NCBI GenBank assembly: GCA_021797795.1
Contig: JAJZZB010000018.1
Coordinates: 1-35,854 of the forward strand
Length of the DNA stretch: 35,854 nucleotides
Source: Actinomycetes bacterium
GTDB lineage: Bacteria > Actinomycetota > Acidimicrobiia > Acidimicrobiales > Bog-793
Direction: 5' to 3'
Positions 29,486 through 35,854 of this stretch are shown in pieces (position 1 is the stretch's first letter; every line of letters starts with the position of its first letter). A model generated the notes under the pieces. The model worked only from the letters and a program-made list of their open reading frames with translations. It was not told the DNA's origin and did not search any database. The position numbers and the translations under genes were made by a program.

Positions 29486-30487
29486 GCGGCTCGGCGCGAC
29501 CCTGCGGGGTTCATCCGGCATCTTCGGGTACTGCGGCGGCCAAGGGGCGTCCTGCAGGCCCGAGGAGCGGTCGGTAGCCGCCATCTCGAGAAGCGGCTCG
29601 AGTGACTGCGGGCGGGCGGCCATCTTCCCCCACGGGTCGCCGTGCTCGGTGAGATGGGCAGGGACGGTCGCGATGGTGAAGTCGTCAGGCTCGACGGTCC
29701 CGACCTCGGCCCAGGTGAGGGGCATGCTCACCTGGGCACCGGTGCGCGGCCGGACCGACCAGGCTCCAAAGACCGTCTTGTGCGGGGCGTTCTGGTTGAA
29801 GTCGACGAAGACGCGCTGGCCCCGCTCCTCCTTCCACCATGCGGCAGTGATGAGCAACGGGTGGCGGCGCTCCAGCTCGCGGGCGAGGGCGACGGCGCCG
29901 GCGCGCACCTCGACGGGGTCCCAGCGCGGCTCGAGGCGGACGAAGACGTGGATCCCCCTGTTGCCCGAGGTCTTCGGGTGCGACTCGAGGCCCAGCTCCT
30001 CGAGGAGGTCGTGCACCAGGAATGCCGCCTCCCGCACCTCCTCGATGCCCATACGCGGCTGGGGGTCGAGGTCGATGCGGAGCTCGTCGGCCACCTCGGG
30101 CCGGTCGGCGGTGAACGGCCAGAGGTGGAAGCCGAGACAGCCGAGGTTGACCGCCCAGAGCACGTGCGCCATGTCGGCGAGGACGAGGGCGTTCGAGGTG
30201 GTGCCGTTCGGGGTCGAGACGACGATGGTCTCTACCCAGTCGGGTGTTCCCCGTGGGACCCGCTTCTGGAACCATGACTTGCCGAGCGCCCCGTCGGGGA
30301 AGCGCTGGAGGAGGGCCGGGCGCCGGCCGGCGGCGGCCAGCAGCGGGGCCGCCACCGCGAGGTAGTAGTCGACGAGGCCGCCCTTGGTCGCCACCGCCCC
30401 GGGGAAGTAGACCTTGTCTGGGTTGGAGATCTCGAGCGTGCGCCCGGCGACCTCGACGAGTCGGCTCTCACTCGCGACCACCACCAA
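29468..30487 (-). CDS. LigD-type primase-polymerase (NHEJ polymerase domain protein)
   Basis: A 339-aa stand-alone polymerase of the archaeo-eukaryotic primase superfamily, equivalent to the POL domain of LigD, which fills gaps with ribonucleotides in bacterial end joining. Visible motifs are SNPDKVYFPG near the N-terminus, the metal-binding RIDLDPQP, KTSGNRGIHVFV (conserved SGxxGxHV), FVDFNQN and TVFGAWSVRPR. Ligase and nuclease domains are absent and Ku is not in the window, so its partners lie elsewhere. The start is ambiguous: TTG 30487 is followed by in-frame GTG 30484, and no ribosome binding site is evident. Last gene of a minus-strand run from 32307. Confidence 0.92.
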   Translation of the reverse strand: MVVVASESRLVEVAGRTLEISNPDKVYFPGAVATKGGLVDYYLAVAAPLLAAAGRRPALLQRFPDGALGKSWFQKRVPRGTPDWVETIVVSTPNGTTSNALVLADMAHVLWAVNLGCLGFHLWPFTADRPEVADELRIDLDPQPRMGIEEVREAAFLVHDLLEELGLESHPKTSGNRGIHVFVRLEPRWDPVEVRAGAVALARELERRHPLLITAAWWKEERGQRVFVDFNQNAPHKTVFGAWSVRPRTGAQVSMPLTWAEVGTVEPDDFTIATVPAHLTEHGDPWGKMAARPQSLEPLLEMAATDRSSGLQDAPWPPQYPKMPDEPRRVAPSRARREE

Positions 30488-30594
30488 AGGCTAGAAGCCC
30501 GGCGGCTCGTCCGTGGCGACCGACGCGATGGCGCCTTGTCGAGCTCCTCTGGTACCCGGCCCGGGCTCTCCGTCGACGGGGCGGCAAGAGGCGG

Positions 30595-31485
30595 CTAGAG
30601 GGCAGCCTCGCGCAGCCATTCGTAGATCCGGCAGCGCTGGCCCACCTCGATCGTCGAGTGGTCGGCGCCCGCCACCATGTCGAGGGTGGCATGGCGGATC
30701 TGGCGTGCGAGCGCCCGCCCGTGCTCGGGCGTGACGGAGCGGTCCTTCGCCCCGTACACGAGGCTGACGGGCGCCCGGATGGCGTCGAGCGGGACATCCC
30801 AGTCGAGCAGGTAGGAGGCCCAGTCCTCCCACCAGCCCTCGTCGCCGGACTGCAGGCAGTCCGCCATCTGGCGGGCGAGGTGCTCGGCGAGGACCCGACC
30901 GTGCGCCTCGTCCGGTTCCGCGGCCTCACCCCACCGCTCGAGCCAGCCCTCCGGGCGGGCGAGCACACCCGCGAGCTCTTCCGCCTCGGCGCGGAAGTGC
31001 TCGCGGGCGACGGGGCGGTCCTCGAAGAACAGCTCGACCTCCCGGCGGTGCTCTGCCGACCACGAGGCGGCGAAGTCGAGGCCGGGGCTGCCGTACGGCG
31101 CAAGGCCAGCTTCCACGCAGCAGGCCGAGACCGCCTCGGGCAGGAGGGCCGCCGACGCGAGGGCGTAGGGACCGCCGCCCGAGACGCCGAGGACGCCGAA
31201 GCGCGACAGGCCGAGCCCCTCTACCAGCTGCTCCACCTCGGCGGCATAGGCCACGCTCCGGCCGGGGCGGGCCGGCGTCGTCCCGTAGCCCGGGCGGTCG
31301 TAGCTCACGAGGCGCAGATGGTGCCTCTCGAGCGCGTGGGCGGCGGCCGGCGGGAAGAGCAGGCGGGAACCCGGGCTGCCGGGGTGGACCACGACCGCCA
31401 GGAGGTCGTCTCCCCCGGCGACGACCTCGGCCGTGAGGGGCCCGCAAGCGCCGCCCACGACGCGCGCCTCGATGTCGACCGCCAT
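30595..31485 (-). CDS. Alpha/beta hydrolase
   Basis: A 296-aa protein with the alpha/beta-hydrolase fold. VVHPGSPGSRLLF carries the oxyanion HPG turn (HG family), SYDRPGYGTTPA the strand 4 region, GVSGGGPYALA the nucleophile elbow with serine near residue 112, LVYGAKDRSVTPEHG the acid, and GADHSTIE the histidine. A cap domain lies between the elbow and the acid. Substrate unknown; esterase or epoxide-hydrolase-like activity is possible. The start is ATG 31485, 11 bases after the stop of the membrane protein upstream. Confidence 0.9.
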   Translation of the reverse strand: MAVDIEARVVGGACGPLTAEVVAGGDDLLAVVVHPGSPGSRLLFPPAAAHALERHHLRLVSYDRPGYGTTPARPGRSVAYAAEVEQLVEGLGLSRFGVLGVSGGGPYALASAALLPEAVSACCVEAGLAPYGSPGLDFAASWSAEHRREVELFFEDRPVAREHFRAEAEELAGVLARPEGWLERWGEAAEPDEAHGRVLAEHLARQMADCLQSGDEGWWEDWASYLLDWDVPLDAIRAPVSLVYGAKDRSVTPEHGRALARQIRHATLDMVAGADHSTIEVGQRCRIYEWLREAAL

Positions 31486-31496
31486 CTGGCGCCCAC

Positions 31497-32114
31497 CTAA
31501 CGCAGCGCCAGGCGGACGGCGAGCGCGAAAGGGACCGCCGCCAGCACGAGGAGCGCCAACTCGAGGGTGAGCGGTGCCCCTGGGCGGGCGAACAGTGCCC
31601 GGTGCACCTCGACGACGGCGCCATGGGCCGCGGACGGACCGGCAGTCACGAGTCGGGGTAGGAACTCGGTGCCGATGAGGCCAGCCACGGCCGCCAGCGG
31701 CATGACGAAGACGGGACCGACGGCGAAGACGGCAAGCGCCCCTGCACCGAGGGCGAAGACGAGGGTCCCGCTCGCGACGCCGTGTGGCAGGTAGCCGAAG
31801 GCCGCCACGCCGACGGCGACCACGAGTAGGCCGATCACCAGCCGGAGGCGGCTGGCCGCGGCGGCAGCGAGAACGAGCAGGAGGGCCGTCACGCCTGGGA
31901 CGAGGACTGTGAGCAGCCCGAAGACCCCCTGGACAGCCCTGCGCGGTGCACCCTGGTGGGCGACCGCGCGGACGATGGCGGATCCCGCCGACCCGACGAC
32001 CCGTTCGGCGCTCTCGGCCAGGCTGGCTGCCGCGCCGGCGAGGTAGGGCGCGTGTCCGAGGCCGAGGGCGACGCCGGCTGCCGCTCCGGCGAGGAACCAG
32101 AACCGGCCCCTCAC
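31497..32114 (-). CDS. Polytopic membrane protein, unknown function
   Basis: A 205-aa protein with GTG start and GGAGGAG just 2 nt before it. Hydrophobic helices at about 5-25, 64-85, 89-108, 113-132, 134-152 and 182-203. The N-terminus (FWFLAGAAAGVALGLGHAPYL) is glycine/alanine-rich. No family motif is recognised. It follows the small acidic protein gene by 22 bases and precedes the hydrolase gene by 11, so the three are likely one transcript. Confidence 0.7.
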   Translation of the reverse strand: MRGRFWFLAGAAAGVALGLGHAPYLAGAAASLAESAERVVGSAGSAIVRAVAHQGAPRRAVQGVFGLLTVLVPGVTALLLVLAAAAASRLRLVIGLLVVAVGVAAFGYLPHGVASGTLVFALGAGALAVFAVGPVFVMPLAAVAGLIGTEFLPRLVTAGPSAAHGAVVEVHRALFARPGAPLTLELALLVLAAVPFALAVRLALR

Positions 32115-32136
32115 GGCTCCTCCAGCAAGGCGGAGC

Positions 32137-32307
32137 TCAGCGCTCTTCTTCCTCGGGGACCTCTTCGATCGACTGCTCGAGCCAGTCGGCCTCGGGCACG
32201 TCGTCCCCTCTCGGCGCAGGCACGAAGACCTGCCGTTCCTCCACGACCTCGGACTGTTCCTGCTCGTCGGCCTCGGCTGCCTTGTCGACCGTGTCGTGCT
32301 CGCTCAT
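32137..32307 (-). CDS. Small acidic protein (56 aa), unknown function
   Basis: ATG 32307 has an ideal ribosome binding site AAAGGAG at 32322-32316 with 8-nt spacing. A longer in-frame extension up to 32430 is rejected on that ground. The protein is highly acidic and polar (about one third D/E), with EADEQEQSEVVEERQVF and DWLEQSIEEVPEEEER, and probably is partly disordered or coiled. A -10-like TATGGT lies at 32342-32337. First gene of the operon 32307-29468. Function unknown. Confidence 0.7.
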   Translation of the reverse strand: MSEHDTVDKAAEADEQEQSEVVEERQVFVPAPRGDDVPEADWLEQSIEEVPEEEER

Positions 32308-32440
32308 TCGGACAGCTCCTTTGAACCGGGCGATCCACCATAGCGAGCCCGCCGGGGAAAGGGGACTCTGAACCTTCCCCCTCCACCGGGCCCGTAGGAG
32401 GCCCTCCTCAACGTCCGGGGCGGGGGCCAACCTCGCCGCC

Positions 32441-33219
32441 GTGGGCCGGCGCTACCGCGCCCACGCGTCGACCGATCTCTCGCAGGCATCGGCACGATCG
32501 CGGCGCGTTCTTCCCGAGGCCGTCGCCGTGCGCCTCTCGGACTTCGAGACGAACGCGTACTCCAGCCTCTCCGTCGGGGCGGCGTCCGAACCGGGCGAGG
32601 ACAACCTGCTGCTCGGCTCAGGCGCCCGCTACGCCCACCCGCGCCACGAGGAAGGCTTCTGCCCGGATGCCGGAGGCTCCCCCAGGTTCGCGAGGAGACG
32701 GGCCTCCCCAACCTCGCCCTCATGGTGCCGTACCTCCCGAGGCTCGGCGAGGCGGACACCGTGCTGGCCGGCATGGCCGAGGAGGGGCTCGCGAGGGGAG
32801 GGATCGGCCCCGGATCTTCGCCTCTGTGGAGCCCGCGGACGACGCCGTCCTCGTTGGCCGGTTCGCCGCCCTCCGACGGCTCCTCCATCGGCTCGAAGCG
32901 AGCTGACCCAGCTGACGCTCCGCTCGACCACGACAGCGGGCTCGTGGCTTCGACCGCGACGAGTCGACAAGGACGTGAAGGAGATGATCCGCCTTGCGGT
33001 CGAGGGGTGCAGGCGAAAGGGCATCAACTTCGGACTGTGCGTCCAGACCTCTCGGACGTGGCCGAGCTCCTCCTCGAGGTCGGGATCGACTCGACGAGCC
33101 TCAACTCCGGACACGCTGGTGGGCCGGGCTCGTGCCCGAGGTCGAGAGGCGGCTCAGGGGGATCCGTGCGGCACGAGGCGGCCCCACCCGTCGCGAGCCG
33201 GTCCGCCGGGCCGGTGTGA
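32441..33219 (+). pseudogene. PEP synthase / PEP-utilising enzyme C-terminal remnant
   Basis: Pieces in all three plus frames rebuild the C-terminal TIM barrel of phosphoenolpyruvate synthase in order: VRLSDFETNAYSSL and ARYAHPRHEEGF (about 32529-32660), NLALMVPYLPRLGEADTVL (32710-32770), EPADDAVLVGRFAALRRLL (about 32828-32885), SELTQLTLRS (about 32900-32930), EMIRLAVEGCRRKGINFGLC (about 32980-33040), DVAELLLEVGIDSTSLNS (about 33056-33110), VPEVERRLRGIRAA (about 33133-33175). The family's SIGSNDLTQLTLG and CGQ catalytic-cysteine region are altered. At least four shifts and the loss of the N-terminal nucleotide and swivelling domains make this a long-dead gene. Confidence 0.85.
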
Positions 33220-33225
33220 CACCGT

Positions 33226-34539
33226 ATGGGGATCGTGGACCGGACAAAGCAACCGCTCGTGCCCGAGGCCGCAGGGCCGCCGCTCGCGCTGCGGCACTGG
33301 CGGGACCGCTCGGTGCTGGTGGTCGCCCTCGTCGCGGTTGCCTCCGGGTTCGGTCAGTTCGGCGCCGTCGCAGCCCTCGGCGACGTCGCTCGGAGCTTCG
33401 GCCACGTGGTCCCCGGAGCAACCGTCGCCGACCAGGCGGGGCTGTCGGGCACCGAGCTCGGCGTGGGCCTGGCCATCATCCGCCTTGCCTCACTCGGCGG
33501 CATGCCGCTCTCGGGCCTGGCGGACCGGCTCGGGAGGCGCCGCATGCTCCTGTGGACCCTCGCCACCGGTCTCGTTCTCACCGCCGTAGCGGCGATCAGC
33601 CCCTCCTATTGGGCTTTCGTCATCATCTTCGCCTCCGGGCGGCCGATGCTGAGCGCCACCAACGCCCTCGCCCAGGTCATCGCGGCCGAGCAGACGGCGA
33701 GCTCCGACCGGGCCAAGGCCGTCGCCCTCGTGGCGGCCGGCTACGGGGTCGGCGCCGGGCTGATCGCCATCGTGCACAGCCTCTTCCTCCACGCCCTCGG
33801 CTTCCGGGGCCTGTTCGCGCTGGCCCTCATCCCCCTCGTCGCCACCCAGCTCGTGCGAGGCGCGGTTCCCGAGCCGGCGCGCTTCCAGGTGGCTGCGACC
33901 GAGGCTGTCCATCCCATGCCGGTGCTCGGAGTCGTCGGTGAGCGCCTCCGGCGCTTCCCCGTCGTCGTGGCGCTCAGCTTCGCGATCTCGGTCATCACTG
34001 GGCCGGCCAACACCTTCGTGTTCCTCTACGCCCAGAGCTTCGTCCACCTCGGCGGCGGCGCCACCGCCCTCATGGTGGTCGGTGCAGGGGTGGCAGGGCT
34101 CGTGGGCCTTCTCGCCGGCCGGTTCCTCGCCGATCGGGTCGGCCGGCGGGTGACGGCCGCGGCCGGCATGGTGGCGGTCGCCTGCTTCGGGGTGATCGCC
34201 TACTCGGGCGGAAGAACGGCGCTCGTGACCGGTTACATCCTCGGTGTGCTGGCTGGCTCCGTGCTCGCCCCGGGGCTCGGCGCGCTCGTGAACGAGCTCT
34301 TCCCGACCGCCGTGCGGGCGTCGGTGGCGGGCTGGGTGGTCGCCGCCGGGGTGATCGGGGCTGTCGTCGGGCTCGTGATCTTCGGTGCCGTGGCAGACGT
34401 TGACAACCGCTTCGGCCTCTCCGCCATGGTCACCTTCCTCCCGGCCGCGGCGGCCGCCGGGCTGTTCGCCCTCCTGCCCGAGACGCGGGGACACGAGCCG
34501 GAGGAGATGAGCGAGCGGCGGCCCAACGGCTCAGGCTGA
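33226..34539 (+). CDS. Major facilitator superfamily transporter
   Basis: A 437-aa protein with about twelve membrane helices. After helix 2 the MFS motif A appears as GLADRLGRRRML (about residues 99-110), and a second copy as FLADRVGRRVTAA after helix 8. Helix 4-5 has the FASGRPMLSATNALAQ run seen in proton-coupled exporters and sugar transporters. The substrate cannot be inferred. ATG 33226 lacks a clear ribosome binding site and follows the PEP synthase remnant directly. The gene ends in a strong hairpin shared with the convergent HPF gene. Confidence 0.9.
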   Translation: MGIVDRTKQPLVPEAAGPPLALRHWRDRSVLVVALVAVASGFGQFGAVAALGDVARSFGHVVPGATVADQAGLSGTELGVGLAIIRLASLGGMPLSGLADRLGRRRMLLWTLATGLVLTAVAAISPSYWAFVIIFASGRPMLSATNALAQVIAAEQTASSDRAKAVALVAAGYGVGAGLIAIVHSLFLHALGFRGLFALALIPLVATQLVRGAVPEPARFQVAATEAVHPMPVLGVVGERLRRFPVVVALSFAISVITGPANTFVFLYAQSFVHLGGGATALMVVGAGVAGLVGLLAGRFLADRVGRRVTAAAGMVAVACFGVIAYSGGRTALVTGYILGVLAGSVLAPGLGALVNELFPTAVRASVAGWVVAAGVIGAVVGLVIFGAVADVDNRFGLSAMVTFLPAAAAAGLFALLPETRGHEPEEMSERRPNGSG

Positions 34540-34562
34540 CCCGGCGCGAGAAGCCGCCGGGT
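34539..34562. terminator. Bidirectional terminator between MFS and HPF genes
   Basis: ACCCGGCG (34539-34546), an 8-nt loop CGAGAAGC, and CGCCGGGT (34555-34562) form a perfect 8-bp GC-rich stem between two convergent genes, starting on the last base of the MFS stop and ending 4 bases before the HPF stop. A T-run is missing, as is usual for actinobacterial hairpin terminators. Confidence 0.6.
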
Positions 34563-34565
34563 GAT

Positions 34566-35813
34566 TCACTCGAGGGTGATGAGCCCGTAGTGGCCGTCGT
34601 AACGGCGGTAGAGGACCGCTCCCCTCGAGCCCGGACCGGTCGTGAAGAAGATGAAGTGCTCCGCTCCGGCGTCGAGCCGCTCGATGGCCGCCTCCAAGGT
34701 GAGCTCCGGCGCGGGCAGCTCGCTGAGCTCGAACCGGTGGACGCTCGTCGGCTGGGGACTGCTCCGGCGCGCCCGCTGGAGGCGCAGCGAGCCGTCCTCG
34801 AGGCGCTCGAGGAGGCAGTCCTGGCCCGAGTCGAGATCGTGGAAGAGGTGGAAGCCGTAGTCGAGCTGGTCGAGATCGAGAACCGCCTCGTCGACGGTCT
34901 CCTCGCTGGCGGCGAAGGCCTTGTGTCGGACGAGCTGGCGCTCCTCGACCGGCCGGTCGAAGTACGACGGCCGGTGGGCCGGCAGGTCGCCGTGGCGCCA
35001 CTCGCCGGGGGGCGGCTCGTGGGCGGCATGGCGCTTCAGAACCCTTGTGCGCTCGTACTCGTGCTCGAGCTTGTAGGAGAGCCGGTCGACGAGTAGGTCG
35101 ATCGCCTCGGTGAGGGAGTGGGCGGCCACGTGCCCGCGGAGCACGCGGCCCCCGAGGTCGAGGCTCCCCTGTGCCGTCGCCGGCCGCTCCAGGGACCGGT
35201 GTGCCGTCACGGCGAGCTTCACCCGCGCATGCAGGACGGGCACCTGCGAACCAGCCATGAGCCGCGCAACTCGGTGGCGGACGTAGGCGACGTCGTCCTC
35301 GTCCGCCTGGTCGCGGGTGAGGATCGTCATCGCCACCTCCGGCCCGAGGCCCTCGCTTTCGAGTGGAACGGTCGCCACGGTCTGCGGGGACGCCTTTCCG
35401 ATCCACTGCTCGGCGATGAGACCGTCGTGCACCCTGCTGCGGACCCCCAGCGCCGTCTCGCTGGCCCGGGTCGGCTCCCAGCTGGCAATGACGGCGTCAC
35501 CGTCCATCCGCAGCTTTGGTAGGACGCCACGGTCGAAGACGCGCATGCTCTCGACCAGGCCCGAGATGTGCCGGTGCCCCTTCAGCACCTCGCCGTCGAG
35601 CGAGATGACGGCGTCGGGGGCGTAGAGAGAGAGCGCCTCCGCGAGTTCGCCGGCGGCCACGTGGCGCGCCCACTGCCCGACGAGGCGGAGGGGATGGCGC
35701 TCGAAGGACGAGAAGACGGCCGGGCGGCGTGAGCTCGGGTCGCTCCTCGGGCGGGACGCCTTGTCGACGGTTCGCGGGGGCCGGTCGCCCGATCGCTCGT
35801 GGCCGTCAGGCAC
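34566..35813 (-). CDS. Long ribosome hibernation factor (HPF/S30AE) with N-terminal SnoaL-like domain and two C-terminal repeats
   Basis: A 415-aa, four-part protein. Residues about 40-145 (RLVGQWARHVAAGELAEALS, YAPDAVISLDGEVLKG) have the SnoaL/NTF2-like pattern of a small alpha+beta cone. Residues about 155-255 are an S30AE/HPF domain that binds the 30S decoding region (RHRVARLMAGSQVPVLHARV, GHVAAHSLTEAIDLLVDRL). Two copies of the HPF C-terminal dimerisation domain follow: about 280-345 (RQLVRHKAFAASEETVDEAV, DYGFHLFHDLDSGQD) and about 355-415 (ELTLEAAIERLDAGAEHFIF, YRRYDGHYGLITLE). Mycobacterial stress-induced factors have the HPF plus duplicated C-terminal form. The SnoaL fusion is the unusual part. 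GTG 35813 is taken as start, but only 41 bases of upstream DNA are in the window. Confidence 0.88.
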   Translation of the reverse strand: MPDGHERSGDRPPRTVDKASRPRSDPSSRRPAVFSSFERHPLRLVGQWARHVAAGELAEALSLYAPDAVISLDGEVLKGHRHISGLVESMRVFDRGVLPKLRMDGDAVIASWEPTRASETALGVRSRVHDGLIAEQWIGKASPQTVATVPLESEGLGPEVAMTILTRDQADEDDVAYVRHRVARLMAGSQVPVLHARVKLAVTAHRSLERPATAQGSLDLGGRVLRGHVAAHSLTEAIDLLVDRLSYKLEHEYERTRVLKRHAAHEPPPGEWRHGDLPAHRPSYFDRPVEERQLVRHKAFAASEETVDEAVLDLDQLDYGFHLFHDLDSGQDCLLERLEDGSLRLQRARRSSPQPTSVHRFELSELPAPELTLEAAIERLDAGAEHFIFFTTGPGSRGAVLYRRYDGHYGLITLE

Positions 35814-35854
35814 CGGTCAGTCCGAGCGCCACCGTGGCCGGTGGGCCGGTGACG

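Noticed and set aside
28161-30365. A 734-codon plus-strand frame opposite the fumarylacetoacetase partner and LigD polymerase
   Set aside because: It is the antisense of two well-supported genes and has Ser/Arg/Pro-rich composition.
1-35854. CRISPR array or rRNA genes
   Set aside because: No regularly spaced short repeats and no conserved rRNA segments were seen anywhere in the window.

Overview
The window is very GC-rich (roughly 70% by eye), with GTG starts, GGAGG-type ribosome binding sites and strong C/G third-position bias. It encodes a MarP-like CvpA/trypsin protease, a large LuxR (LAL) regulator, a stand-alone LigD-type polymerase, a long ribosome hibernation factor and an ISL3 remnant. 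This points to a high-GC actinobacterium. An Acidimicrobiia-like lineage is my best guess, but no marker gene here fixes the taxon.

Layout. 1-4.1 kb: 3'-truncated MarP-like protease (minus), a membrane protein, and a two-gene ABC exporter. 4.1-4.7 kb: decayed polysaccharide deacetylase. 4.6-7.0 kb: P1B-5 metal ATPase with a C-terminal hemerythrin domain (minus), with a palindromic operator candidate upstream. 7.8-11.3 kb: PrmC-related methyltransferase; a convergent ArsR regulator/ABM-like pair; an ECF sigma factor overlapping a membrane-anchored Asp-box propeller protein. 11.3-12.5 kb: two decayed minus-strand genes, one a CBS-domain protein, with a second copy of the operator-like palindrome. 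12.6-15.3 kb: acyltransferase 3, DUF2157 protein, ABC ATPase remnant. 15.5-18.3 kb: secreted S53 peptidase, GlsB/YeaQ-like protein, SCO-family protein. 18.4-20.1 kb: frameshifted ArdC-type antirestriction gene and a DinB-like protein.

20.45-26.75 kb looks like a genomic island. An intact tRNA-Gly(GCC) lies at its right end, and a 47-bp imperfect copy of the tRNA 3' half plus flank lies at its left end. Between them are a secreted beta-helix protein, a 951-aa LAL regulator, two tiny overlapping genes (the second a secreted 88-aa protein) and a broken ISL3 transposase. No integrase remains.

26.8-35.8 kb: fumarylacetoacetase with a conserved partner; a uracil-DNA glycosylase that has lost its catalytic motif; a probable four-gene minus operon (small acidic protein, membrane protein, alpha/beta hydrolase, LigD polymerase); a badly decayed PEP synthase; an MFS transporter; and a long HPF with an N-terminal SnoaL-like domain.

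The strongest overall feature is decay. At least seven recognisable genes are broken (deacetylase, CBS protein, ABC ATPase, ArdC, ISL3 transposase, UDG, PEP synthase), several with catalytic residues changed as well as frames shifted. Some survivors and ruins (hemerythrin-ATPase, CBS protein, HPF) belong to families tied to hypoxia or dormancy in actinobacteria, and two DosR-box-like palindromes lie among them. That link is inference.
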